Notes under the pieces: generated by a model
The model's input: only the letters and a program-made list of their open reading frames with translations
What the model was told of the DNA's origin: nothing
Database searches by the model: none
Program-made: the position numbers and the translations under genes
Shown: in pieces, positions 39,615 through 49,216 of the stretch
Layout of the letters: each line of letters opens with the position of its first letter
How positions within the stretch are numbered: position 1 is the first letter of the stretch
Assembly (NCBI GenBank): GCA_937960645.1
Contig: CALGPJ010000006.1
Span: 82,868 to 146,867, forward strand
Direction: 5' to 3'
Source of the DNA: an uncultured Spirochaetia bacterium
GTDB taxonomy: Bacteria > Spirochaetota > Spirochaetia > JABEVK01
DNA length: 64,000 bases

Positions 39615-39792
39615 ACAGGACCCTTCCGCTGAGCACCTGGTCGTTGGCGAGACTTACCAACTTGAAACCATACTCTTCGAGTTCGGGATCACCGATTTGA
39701 GAAATTTGTTTGGCCCTTTTGATAACCGCATTTGTCATTTCGTAACGATTGCCGTTATAGTTGATGATCTTCTCGAGAGAAATTGACTTCAT
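39595..39792 (-). CDS. rpoZ: RNA polymerase omega subunit
   Basis: SLEKIINYNGNRYEMTNAVIKRAKQIS. Confidence 0.85.
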   Translation of the reverse strand: MKSISLEKIINYNGNRYEMTNAVIKRAKQISQIGDPELEEYGFKLVSLANDQVLSGRVLYQLEKS

Positions 39793-39854
39793 GGGAAATA
39801 AGCTATCATTTTAAAAATTTTTTTTCAAGAGCGAACCTCAATTATCGACGCCGG

Positions 39855-40391
39855 TCAACTCCGTTTTTTCTCCTGCTCGTAAATTTGAATGATAATATCG
39901 ACAATCCGATCTGGAGTGAACTGCGTGGTATCGATGATGGCATCGGCCACCGATACATCGTCGTTGTCGATGCCGTAGAGTCGTAAATAGCGGTCGTGAT
40001 CTCGCCGGTCCCTGAGACGTGTTTTTTTTAGGACGTCAGAATAATCTCCCCCTTCCCTATTTTGGATGCGCTGAGCCCGGACTTCGATGGGTGCGTCCAA
40101 AAAAATTCTCAGCCTGGCCTCTTTCCAAATCCAAATAGCGAGTCGGGATCCCAGGACACAGGGCCCTTGATTGGCCAAGGACACTTGTCTTTCATCGACC
40201 AGCCTGTCCCACTTCGGGTCGGATTCGGCCATCTGGCACAGCTCCTCAAAATCCATTCCTAATTCATCCGCAATGCTGTGAAAGGTGTAGTTGATCAATC
40301 GCACACCCAATTTTTGGGAGAGCAACCGAGAAACCGTGCTATTGCCGCAACCACTCTTTCCGCTGATGGCAATACGAACGTCATTCGACAT
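39855..40391 (-). CDS. cmk: Cytidylate kinase-like protein, Walker A Lys replaced by Asn
   Basis: RIAISGKSGCGNSTVSRLLSQKLGVRLINYTFHSIADELG; VLGSRLAIW. Confidence 0.82.
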   Translation of the reverse strand: MSNDVRIAISGKSGCGNSTVSRLLSQKLGVRLINYTFHSIADELGMDFEELCQMAESDPKWDRLVDERQVSLANQGPCVLGSRLAIWIWKEARLRIFLDAPIEVRAQRIQNREGGDYSDVLKKTRLRDRRDHDRYLRLYGIDNDDVSVADAIIDTTQFTPDRIVDIIIQIYEQEKKRS

Positions 40392-41232
40392 TTCTCAGTT
40401 GCTCCCTGATGTTTTCGATGGCATCTTTCATTTCCACGACCTTCAATTGAATATCCGCAGAGTTCACTTTGGAAGCGATGGTATTGACTTCCCTACCGAT
40501 TTCTTGACAAAGAAAGTCGAGCTTCTTTCCGACGGGATCTCGAGAATCGATCCATTCCCAAAAACTTTTCAGGTGGCTTTCCAACCGGGACAATTCCTCG
40601 TGGATGCCATAACGCAGGAGCAAAAGAGCAACCTCGTTGTAAAGCCGGATCGGGTCAAGCTCGATGTTCAGTTCACGAATTTTTGAATTCATCGTAGAAC
40701 GCAGTTCCGATTCGAGGTTGAGGTTTTTATCCTTGATATATTCGAGTCCCTTTTCGATCACCGACAACAATTCTTCAATATCCTGTCGCGTTCGAACACC
40801 TTCCTGTTGACGTACCTTCTCGAACTGATCGAAAGCTTGCTGAAAAGGCCCCTTCAGCGAGGACCAAAGCGATTCTATCTCGACCCTGGGCTGCGCTCGC
40901 AAATCATTCATGAACATGAGGAGATGCTGAAGCTCGATGGGGCCTCCTATTCCAGCGAGAGAACGAATCTGTGCAATGGTTTGAACAGTTTTTGCCACGG
41001 CATCGGGATCGACCTCCAACCCTGCCGGATTAGCATCTCGAAGTCTCAGGAAAATTTCAATCCGCCCCCGGGCCACGCGTTCCTGAAACATTTCCCGAAT
41101 CGCCGGCTCCTTGGACTGGAGGATGGGGGGCATATTGACCGAAAGATCGAAATAACGGTTGTTGTACCCCTTGATATCGATGGAGTAAACCCAGCCATCG
41201 ATCTCGCCTTCCACGAAGGAGTATCCTGTCAT
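40381..41232 (-). CDS. YicC-family protein
   Basis: MTGYSFVEGEIDGWVYSIDIKGYNNRYFDLSVNMP...; C-terminal DFLCQEIGREVNTIASKVNSADI. Confidence 0.9.
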   Translation of the reverse strand: MTGYSFVEGEIDGWVYSIDIKGYNNRYFDLSVNMPPILQSKEPAIREMFQERVARGRIEIFLRLRDANPAGLEVDPDAVAKTVQTIAQIRSLAGIGGPIELQHLLMFMNDLRAQPRVEIESLWSSLKGPFQQAFDQFEKVRQQEGVRTRQDIEELLSVIEKGLEYIKDKNLNLESELRSTMNSKIRELNIELDPIRLYNEVALLLLRYGIHEELSRLESHLKSFWEWIDSRDPVGKKLDFLCQEIGREVNTIASKVNSADIQLKVVEMKDAIENIREQLRNVE

Positions 41233-41237
41233 GCTGA

Positions 41238-42677
41238 TCAATTCGCATCCTCCAAAAACGAAGTCGCAAGCTTCCAATTATCCCCCGCCCCCATGGTCAG
41301 GAAAAGGTCGCCCGGCTCGAGGTGTTTCCTCAGGAAGGGCAAGGCATCCGAAAACTCTTCAAAATAATAGACCTCGCCACGGTACTTTTGGGCGCTATCG
41401 GCCAGCACCTTTCCGCTGATTCCCGATTGGTTGGACTCCCGGGCAGAAGCATAGATTTTGTGAAACAACACGGTATCTGCCGATTCAAACGATCGTGCAA
41501 ATTCTTCCAGAAGGGCCTGAGTCCGGGAATACGTATGACTCATGAAACTCACCACCAACCGTCTGGGCCGATAGAAGGCCTTGATTCCTTCGAGTGTCTT
41601 TTTGATTGCCGTGGGGTGATGGGCGTAATCGTCCATCACAAGAATGCCGTTTTTTTCCCCGAGAACCTGGGAACGACGATAGGTCGATTTAAATGCCGCC
41701 AATCGGTCAGCGGCCGCGCGATACTGTTCCACGGAGGGACCTCGACCGAATTCCTGTCGATACATTTCCGTGGCCATGGCGATGGCGCCGACAGCGTTGA
41801 CCACGTTGTGCCTTCCGGGTATCGAAAGACGGAAGCCGATGGGAAGATCGCCGATGTGAAAGTCGAGAAATCCTTTGGCCTCCTGAATATCGTGTGCCCT
41901 CCAGGCAATATCCTCTGTGTGAACTCCGTAAGGAAGATACCGTATATCCGGGCGATTTTTTTTCAGAGTTGTCACCAGGTCCAAGACATTGGCGTCGTCG
42001 CTACAATAGACCAGACCGCCCCCCTCGGGTAACAGGGAGATATATTCCTTAAAAGCGGTGGTGATGCTTTGAAGATCGGGATAATAGTCCTGATGGTCTT
42101 CCTCGATGGATGTCAGGAGGATGTTCCGAGGCGAGAAATGAAGAAAGTGACGTCGGTACTCACAGGTTTCTGCGACAAACCAATGACCTCCGAGGTGGAG
42201 CACCGCCGAGTTACCAAAATCGGGAACCAGGGAACCCGTCAGTAACCGTAGAGGAAAATCAAAGGCGCGGAGAACGATCCCCAGCATCGCGGTCGTGGTG
42301 GTTTTTCCATGGACGCCCGCTACCCCAACGCTATGAAAGCGCCGCGAATATGCTCCGAGGGCCTCGGTGTAGCCTATCAATGGCAGGTTAAATTTTCGGG
42401 CCTGAAGGAGTTCGGGATGGGAATCCGGGGAGTATGCGGCGCTGTAAATGACGGCATCGGCGTCTTGAGGAACATGATCGGGATTGAAACCATTGTAGTA
42501 AGAGATTCGACACCGATCGAGGGATGCCTGGGTAAAAAAGCGGTCATCCACATCGGAGCCGCAGACCAGGGCGCCATCCAGGGTGAATAGTTCGGCAAGA
42601 GCGGCCATCCCGGTACCCTTGATACCGACAAAATAAAACCTTCGATCACGAACCTCGACGAGTTCGTCAGTTTTCAT
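41238..42677 (-). CDS. murC: UDP-N-acetylmuramate--L-alanine ligase
   Basis: GIKGTGMAALAELF; GVHGKTTTTAMLGIVL; DDYAHHPTAIKKTLEGI. Confidence 0.95.
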   Translation of the reverse strand: MKTDELVEVRDRRFYFVGIKGTGMAALAELFTLDGALVCGSDVDDRFFTQASLDRCRISYYNGFNPDHVPQDADAVIYSAAYSPDSHPELLQARKFNLPLIGYTEALGAYSRRFHSVGVAGVHGKTTTTAMLGIVLRAFDFPLRLLTGSLVPDFGNSAVLHLGGHWFVAETCEYRRHFLHFSPRNILLTSIEEDHQDYYPDLQSITTAFKEYISLLPEGGGLVYCSDDANVLDLVTTLKKNRPDIRYLPYGVHTEDIAWRAHDIQEAKGFLDFHIGDLPIGFRLSIPGRHNVVNAVGAIAMATEMYRQEFGRGPSVEQYRAAADRLAAFKSTYRRSQVLGEKNGILVMDDYAHHPTAIKKTLEGIKAFYRPRRLVVSFMSHTYSRTQALLEEFARSFESADTVLFHKIYASARESNQSGISGKVLADSAQKYRGEVYYFEEFSDALPFLRKHLEPGDLFLTMGAGDNWKLATSFLEDAN

Positions 42678-42691
42678 GAGGGTATTTTATG

Positions 42692-45424
42692 TTAGTCCAG
42701 GCGTCGGGTCCAGTGGGAAGAGGGAAACTTTTCCCTGAGGAAGGATCGGTATTGATTTGCCTCAGCCTCTTTCCCCAGTGTTTTCAGGATGGCGTACGCT
42801 TCGAAAGCCGATTGAGCCGATGAATCCCATGGTCCCTCTCGAGAAGCAGACTGTAAATGTTGGAGGGCCAGATCGGCATTACCCAGATTCTTTTCGGCAA
42901 TTCCAAGACCCAGCAGGATATTGGCACGGTTTTCGGATATGGGACTTTCCCGAAGTAGGTTTTGAAATAGGGTTTTTGCTTCCGTAGTTTTACCTTGAAG
43001 GAGGAGGATCATACCGGAGAGCCATTGTGCCTCGTGCTTCTGGTTCCTCTCTGTTCTTTCCGTAAGAACTCTTTGGATGTAACGTCGCGCCATTTCCGGG
43101 TCCCGTTCGTAAATCAAGCGGGACCGATAGAGCAGGAACTCCGCTCGTATGGCGGGTTGAGTTGGTTCCAAACCAGGCAGTACCGCATCCCAATTTTCCA
43201 CAAAACGCGCGACGATCCGAGCAGTTTCAAACCGATTTACTTGTGATCCCCAACGCGCGATCCAATCGAGAATTTCTTGCTGGAGTTTCACGGCGTCGTT
43301 CATCGACCGAAGAAGCTGAATTCTTCGTAAGGAAACCTGGAGCTGCTCCTCCTCGTTTTGCAATCTTTCGGCGGCATTTTGAAGGAGCTGCAACCTTTGA
43401 GGGTTCGACAGGAATGGAGCATTTTCCATGTCGAGATAGATTCGAGGAAAGGTCGCCAGCAGGCGTGCAGCTCTGCGCAGTGCCGATTCAAAATCGGTGG
43501 CGGCCAGGACGAGTGTTTGCCAGTACTCGAGTCGGGCCCTCGACCGCGGCTCATTACCCCATACGGCGGGCGTGAGATAACCGATCATTGCCGGTACATC
43601 CCCGGAACGATAGGAAAGACTCAGGGCCGCATCGAGACTGTTGAGCCTGAGTTCCTTGTTATCCTGAGACAAACGGTAGGATTCCAAAAAGGACGTGCGT
43701 GCTTTCAGGGGATCCTGGACAGAATCCAGCATCCCGAGTTCGTAAGCTGCCTCGGCAGAATAGGCGGCTCCTAATTGGACAAGGGCCATCAGATGACGGC
43801 GCGCCTCGTTCTCCTGCCCTAACTTGATCAACGATCGGGCACGGAGGAAATTCGCCTGGAATCTGTGGTTGCTTTCGGGATGTTCGCCGATCAGCCGTTC
43901 GAAAACTTGCCGGGCAAGGGGATAATTTTGAGCATTGAACAGGGCTATTCCCCGCGCCAAGAGTGCGAGTTCCCTCAGCTCACCCGTGGCCTGTTGGGAA
44001 GCTAAATGGAAAAATCCTTCGGCGCGCGCGTATTCATCCCTCCTGGCGTAGATATTCCCGATCTCGTAGTTGGCCTGTGCCGGCCAGGTTGTGTTTCGTG
44101 CTTGCTGAACCAGCCGCTGAAGATCTTTGAGTGCCAAATCGTACTCCTCATCGCTTCTCGATTTGGCTCTCAGAAAAAGGTAACGAAACAGATCGGGGGG
44201 CTGTTCGGTTTCGATCAAGGCATTCAAACTTTCGAGCACCAGTTTTGTATCGTTTACCTCCTGACCAAGCAACAGCAGACGGCGGTAGGCCTGAAGGTGC
44301 CTTGACGTGTCCTTGTCATCGGCCACGATTTCACGCAAGACATCCATTTGCTGATTTTTACTTCCCAGGAAACTCATTCGCCACCGAGCATCCCGGGCAA
44401 TATTCACGTCCGGCCCTCTCCTTGCCTGATTGAGAAGATCGTAGGCATCCGAGGGATTGTCGTAACTCAGGGCGAGGTTGAATGAGGCCATTTGCCGATG
44501 TGTCTCTGTCCCGGTATCCAATACCTGACGCCATATGGCCCGAGCGGCTTCGAGGTTTCCCAATTGGCGTTGAACCTCGGCCAGGTTCAACAGAAATACC
44601 GGTTCTCGACGGGTGGAGTTGGAGAGCTTTTCGGAAACCTCCAGGGCTTCCTGCCACCTTTGATTTTTTACTAAAACACTGAACCTCAAAAAGTTGGCCT
44701 GGGAACCGAAGGGCTCCCGAGAGCTTTCCAATCTCTTCAAGGTATCGATTCCCTCCTCGGTGTTTCCCAGTTCGAGAAGGACTCGGGCGTATTCCAACCT
44801 CAACCGATCGTCCGCGGCTTCGGGACGGGATAAAAATTCTCGCAAAACAGAACGTGCACGTTCTCGTTGACCCGCTCTCCGGAGAACTCGAGAACGTCCC
44901 AACATCGCTTCCTGCACAAAGGGGGATTCCTTTCCCAGCTTGACCGCTTGTGCGTAGGATTCTTCGGCATCGCGGAATTTTTGTCGTGCTTCCTGGGCTT
45001 GAGCAAGGTAGAACCAGCTGATGGCCGCAAGAGCGCCGGAAGTTTCCATCCCCAAATGCCTTTTTAGAACCTCCTCCGCTTGCGAATAATTTCCCATTTG
45101 AAGGTAGATACGACCTTCCCAATGTGCCAACGGCGTCTGAAACGACGAATGGGGATAAAGACGCTGAAACCTTCGGATTTCGGTCAGGGCTCCCGATAGA
45201 TCGCCGCCCTCAACCCTGGCGACAATGGTGTAGTAGCTCACCTCGGAGAGCAGGGAAGAGAGGGGGAAGTTTTGGGCAAATCTGTTCGACAACTGGACGA
45301 CACCGGCCCAGTTTTTAGCGGCCATGAGCTCGCGTATTCGCGATATTTCGCCGCCCTCGTCCTGTGCCCCCAGATCGATACAAAGACAGATCCCGAGGAG
45401 GATCTGCCAGTCACGGAACGTCAA
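42692..45424 (-). CDS. Secreted TPR-repeat protein (TTG start proposed)
   Basis: Signal peptide after TTG 45424 ([21 protein letters not shown]), then many TPR-like repeats. The track start at 45514 lies inside clpC. Confidence 0.8.
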   Translation of the reverse strand: MTFRDWQILLGICLCIDLGAQDEGGEISRIRELMAAKNWAGVVQLSNRFAQNFPLSSLLSEVSYYTIVARVEGGDLSGALTEIRRFQRLYPHSSFQTPLAHWEGRIYLQMGNYSQAEEVLKRHLGMETSGALAAISWFYLAQAQEARQKFRDAEESYAQAVKLGKESPFVQEAMLGRSRVLRRAGQRERARSVLREFLSRPEAADDRLRLEYARVLLELGNTEEGIDTLKRLESSREPFGSQANFLRFSVLVKNQRWQEALEVSEKLSNSTRREPVFLLNLAEVQRQLGNLEAARAIWRQVLDTGTETHRQMASFNLALSYDNPSDAYDLLNQARRGPDVNIARDARWRMSFLGSKNQQMDVLREIVADDKDTSRHLQAYRRLLLLGQEVNDTKLVLESLNALIETEQPPDLFRYLFLRAKSRSDEEYDLALKDLQRLVQQARNTTWPAQANYEIGNIYARRDEYARAEGFFHLASQQATGELRELALLARGIALFNAQNYPLARQVFERLIGEHPESNHRFQANFLRARSLIKLGQENEARRHLMALVQLGAAYSAEAAYELGMLDSVQDPLKARTSFLESYRLSQDNKELRLNSLDAALSLSYRSGDVPAMIGYLTPAVWGNEPRSRARLEYWQTLVLAATDFESALRRAARLLATFPRIYLDMENAPFLSNPQRLQLLQNAAERLQNEEEQLQVSLRRIQLLRSMNDAVKLQQEILDWIARWGSQVNRFETARIVARFVENWDAVLPGLEPTQPAIRAEFLLYRSRLIYERDPEMARRYIQRVLTERTERNQKHEAQWLSGMILLLQGKTTEAKTLFQNLLRESPISENRANILLGLGIAEKNLGNADLALQHLQSASREGPWDSSAQSAFEAYAILKTLGKEAEANQYRSFLREKFPSSHWTRRLD

Positions 45425-47900
45425 CAGGAACTTCTTTGTTGGTGAGTGCCTTTGCAACGATTTTGTCTTTTTTGTAATCGACAACGATCGTATCTCCCGA
45501 ACCGACGTTACCACGAAGAATTTCCACTGATAAAATATCTTCCAGCTCTTTTTGGATCAATCGTCGGAGAGGCCGGGCACCGTAATTTGAATCATAACCA
45601 TTGCTCACAAAATATTTCTTTGCCCGCGCGGTGATTTGAAGCCTCATATTCTTGGCCAGCAGGCGCTCGCGAATCTCGGAAATCAAGATGTCGAAAATCT
45701 TCTCCACGTCCTGTTCGCTGAGTGGTTGAAACACCACGATCTCGTCGATTCTGTTCAGAAATTCGGGACGGAAGAGGCGCTTGATTTCGTTCATGGCGCT
45801 CGATTTTACGTCTTGATAATTCAGGGCCCGGTTCCCGACTTGAAATCCCAAACTCGAGCTGCGGTTCATTTCCTTGGCCCCCGCGTTGCTCGTCATGATG
45901 AAAATGGTATTTCGGAAATTGACCGTATGACCCAGATTGTCCTGCAGCTCTCCCTCTTCCAAAATTTGCAAAAGGATGTTGAACACGTCAGGATGGGCTT
46001 TTTCGATTTCATCCAGCAAAATGACGCTGTAGGGCCTTCGTCGGACTTTCTCGGTGAGGAGGCCACCCTCGTCATAGCCAACATAGCCGGGGGGCGCTCC
46101 GACCAATCGGGAGACGTTATGCTTCTCCATGAAATCGCTCATATCGATTCTTATCAGAGATTCACTGTTGCCAAACAGGAATTGAGCCAAGGTTTTTGCA
46201 AGAAGGGTTTTTCCTACACCCGTCGGCCCCAGAAAGATGAAAGAACCCAGCGGTCTTCGCGGTGAATGGAGACCGGTACGGGACCGCCGAATAGCCGCGG
46301 CGATCACCGATATGGCTTCTTTTTGTCCGATCACATGACCGCCGAGGACTTCTTCGACCTTCAACAATTTTGCCGCCTCACCGGCAGCGATGTTGTCCAG
46401 GGGGATACCGGTGATTTCACTGACCACGGTCTGAATGTCCCGTTCCGTGACCTCGGGCGCCGCCTCAAGAGAACTGCGGTTCCGGCTGGACCGAAGGGAG
46501 TCGATTTTTTCCCTGAGGATGCGAATTTGATCCCGAATTTCGGCGGCTTTTTCGTAGTTCTGTAACTTGACGAATTCCGACTTTTGACGGAGCAGGTCTT
46601 CGATCTTTTGCTCCAATTGCACCACCTCGGGGATGTCGTCTCCTGTTTCAATCTTCTTTCGAGAGCCCGCCTCGTCGATGAGATCGATCGCTTTATCCGG
46701 GAGATGCCTGTCGGTTATGTAGCGATGGGAAAGCTGAGCGGCGGCATCCAGGGAGGTTGGCGTGTAGCGAACAAAATGAAACTCCTCGTAGCGCGGAGCC
46801 AAACCCTTGAGAATTTCGATGGATTCCTCGATCGAGGGTTCCTTGACGAAGACACTTTGAAAACGCCGCTCCAGGGCCGCATCTTTTTCGATGTATTTTT
46901 TGTATTCATCCAGCGTTGTCGCGCCGATGCATTGAATTTCTCCACGGCTCAAGGAAGGTTTCAGGATGTTGGAAGCGTCGATGGCCCCCTCCGCGGCCCC
47001 TGCCCCGATCAAGGTATGCAGCTCGTCGATGAATAGAATCACGTTGGAGGTCCCTGTGATTTCCTTCAAGATCCGTTTGAGTCTTTCCTCGAACTCGCCT
47101 CGGTATCGGGTTCCTGCCACCAGGGCAGCAAGGTCCAGGGAAACGACTCGCTTTGCCTGAAGTAAATCCGGAGCCTTGCGCTCGACGATGCGTTGGGCCA
47201 AACCTTCGACGATGGCTGTCTTGCCCACCCCGGGCTCGCCGATGAGGACGGGGTTGTTTTTGGTCCGGCGGGCCAGGATTTGAATCACTCGGCTGATTTC
47301 TGCCTCACGTCCCACGACGGGATCCAGGCCCTTTTTTGCAGCGAGCTGTGTGAGATCACGGGAATATTCGTCCAGGACCGGGGTGGGTTTGCGGATGATT
47401 TTGGAAGATTGACGCCCCCAGTCGGGTTGTTGAACCGCCACGGGTTCTTGTTTAGGAACGGCCCCGCCGGACAATTCGTGGATGAGTTCCCTCAATGCCT
47501 CGAGCGTCAAACGGTGGGCGGTGAAATAATTTTGGGCAACGCTACCCGTTTCAGCTATGGCTGCCAAAAACAAATGCTCGGTGCCGATGTAATCATGGCC
47601 CAGGATCCGGGCTTGGACTGCACTGTCCTCCAGGATCTTTTTCGCCCTTTTGCTGAGGGGGACATCGCCAAGGGTAAAACCAGCCTGTTTTTGCGGTATT
47701 TGCTTTTCGATCTCCCTCGCCATGTCGAGCGGATCGATGTTGAGGGCCCTGAGGGCTTTGTAGCCGATGCCTTCCCCATCCTGGAGAAGGGCCAGGACGA
47801 TGTGTTCGGGGTGTACCTGATCAGAGTGAAAACGCTTGGCGATTTCCTGGGCAACGATGTTGATGATCCGTTGTGCCCGTTGTGTCATACCCTTAAACAT
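45411..47900 (-). CDS. clpC: ATP-dependent Clp protease ATPase subunit ClpC
   Basis: Clp_N repeats, [33 protein letters not shown]-like [26 protein letters not shown]. Confidence 0.95.
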   Translation of the reverse strand: MFKGMTQRAQRIINIVAQEIAKRFHSDQVHPEHIVLALLQDGEGIGYKALRALNIDPLDMAREIEKQIPQKQAGFTLGDVPLSKRAKKILEDSAVQARILGHDYIGTEHLFLAAIAETGSVAQNYFTAHRLTLEALRELIHELSGGAVPKQEPVAVQQPDWGRQSSKIIRKPTPVLDEYSRDLTQLAAKKGLDPVVGREAEISRVIQILARRTKNNPVLIGEPGVGKTAIVEGLAQRIVERKAPDLLQAKRVVSLDLAALVAGTRYRGEFEERLKRILKEITGTSNVILFIDELHTLIGAGAAEGAIDASNILKPSLSRGEIQCIGATTLDEYKKYIEKDAALERRFQSVFVKEPSIEESIEILKGLAPRYEEFHFVRYTPTSLDAAAQLSHRYITDRHLPDKAIDLIDEAGSRKKIETGDDIPEVVQLEQKIEDLLRQKSEFVKLQNYEKAAEIRDQIRILREKIDSLRSSRNRSSLEAAPEVTERDIQTVVSEITGIPLDNIAAGEAAKLLKVEEVLGGHVIGQKEAISVIAAAIRRSRTGLHSPRRPLGSFIFLGPTGVGKTLLAKTLAQFLFGNSESLIRIDMSDFMEKHNVSRLVGAPPGYVGYDEGGLLTEKVRRRPYSVILLDEIEKAHPDVFNILLQILEEGELQDNLGHTVNFRNTIFIMTSNAGAKEMNRSSSLGFQVGNRALNYQDVKSSAMNEIKRLFRPEFLNRIDEIVVFQPLSEQDVEKIFDILISEIRERLLAKNMRLQITARAKKYFVSNGYDSNYGARPLRRLIQKELEDILSVEILRGNVGSGDTIVVDYKKDKIVAKALTNKEVPVDVP

Positions 47901-48957
47901 CTTCGTCTACCCCTTCCATCAATACCTTTTTCACGAACGCAGCGCGTAACTCTTCTTCGGGTTCCAAAGGTGAGTCGTCGCCCGTCAAATCGAAACTCAA
48001 GTGACCCTTCAGTATCCCATAATACAATCGGTTGATTGTCGCCAAAGTTACACCTTTAATTATACCAAGGTTTACACCCAATCGCAAACTGGAAAGACAC
48101 TCGAAGGCCTCTTCCTCAGGCAAAAGGCAGGCATGGGTCAGGATTCCATAGGAGCGAAGCACCTTGTCCCTGATACGTACCGTTTCGTTGAGCCAGAGAC
48201 TGTGTTGGGCCTTTTCTTCCAACGCAGTCAACATACTCAAAACTTCTTCCAGTTCTTTCAACATCTCGTTCATCGCTTTTCCGGTGGTCGGGCCCGTACC
48301 GATCACGTAGAGGTCCCCCAAACTTCGCTTGTCAAAGGACACAAGACCCCGAAAAGAAAGCCTCGATTCTTCAACGAGGTCGAACACCTGGACGATGTTT
48401 CCTGTTTCTTCCAGTGCCGGCAGGTGGACCGTTACCGTCAACCGAAGCCCATTTCCCCAGAACAGGGGGTCCGGACCAATCCAGCCATAAAGCGGGTGTC
48501 GAGCCCAGGTATAAAATGGTCTGATTTGCCGCCATATTTTTCTGGCGCGAATGAATGCAGAGGTCCAGTTCCAGCCACCTGCCAGTCCGATAAAATCGAA
48601 GTGGTCGTAGAACTCGGTAAAAAAATACGAATTTTCGAGACTGTCCATTCCGAGAAAACCGATTTCTCCGAGGGCTTGTTGACCGCTGAGCATTTTTCGT
48701 TCCAGGGCCAAACGTTTTTGCTGATGGGGGAGTTTTTGCCATAGAGACCAACGAATGTTTTTAAGAGTCGGAAAGTGGTGTGCCACAAAACTTCGGAACT
48801 CCTCTCTTTGTTCCGAAGAAAATCGGTTGGGGAAGGGGTATCCGGAAATGTTTCGGCCAAACAGGACTTTGGTCGACAGGACGATTTTTGAATACTCGCC
48901 CTCCTCCCACATCCACGAGGGAAATGCATGTTGGAAGATGTTATTCGTCAGTATCAT
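47893..48957 (-). CDS. McsB-like ATP:guanido phosphotransferase homologue lacking catalytic motifs
   Basis: Homologous framework (DIVLSSRIRLARN-like KIVLSTKVLFGRN, NGLRLTVTVHLPAL, VLRSYGILTHA, CLSSLRLGVNLGIIKGV) between mcsA and clpC; active-site residues replaced. Confidence 0.85.
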   Translation of the reverse strand: MILTNNIFQHAFPSWMWEEGEYSKIVLSTKVLFGRNISGYPFPNRFSSEQREEFRSFVAHHFPTLKNIRWSLWQKLPHQQKRLALERKMLSGQQALGEIGFLGMDSLENSYFFTEFYDHFDFIGLAGGWNWTSAFIRARKIWRQIRPFYTWARHPLYGWIGPDPLFWGNGLRLTVTVHLPALEETGNIVQVFDLVEESRLSFRGLVSFDKRSLGDLYVIGTGPTTGKAMNEMLKELEEVLSMLTALEEKAQHSLWLNETVRIRDKVLRSYGILTHACLLPEEEAFECLSSLRLGVNLGIIKGVTLATINRLYYGILKGHLSFDLTGDDSPLEPEEELRAAFVKKVLMEGVDEDV

Positions 48958-49207
48958 CCCCCTCGTCCAATAAGTCCTGAAGCGTTAGTGCTCCCTCGAA
49001 ATTTTCCAGATCGACAGCCTGATCGATCAGGGTGTTCAAATCTTTTTTCCGGTCGAAAGCGAAATTGTAGACACCTTTTTTAATCAAGTATCGTCCGACC
49101 TCATCTTCGAAAAACTCGATGCATCGGGTACACCCCAGTTTGTGAGTCTGTTCCCAATCTGTCATGGTCATCCCACAGAACACACAGCGAGTGTCTTTCT
49201 GTTCCAA
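48941..49207 (-). CDS. Short McsA-like zinc-finger/UVR protein
   Basis: CVFCGMTMTDWEQTHKLGCTRCIEFF matches the second half of McsA; UVR-like DLENFEGALTLQDLLDE. Confidence 0.75.
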   Translation of the reverse strand: MEQKDTRCVFCGMTMTDWEQTHKLGCTRCIEFFEDEVGRYLIKKGVYNFAFDRKKDLNTLIDQAVDLENFEGALTLQDLLDEGDDTDE

Positions 49208-49216
49208 TCCTTTCTC

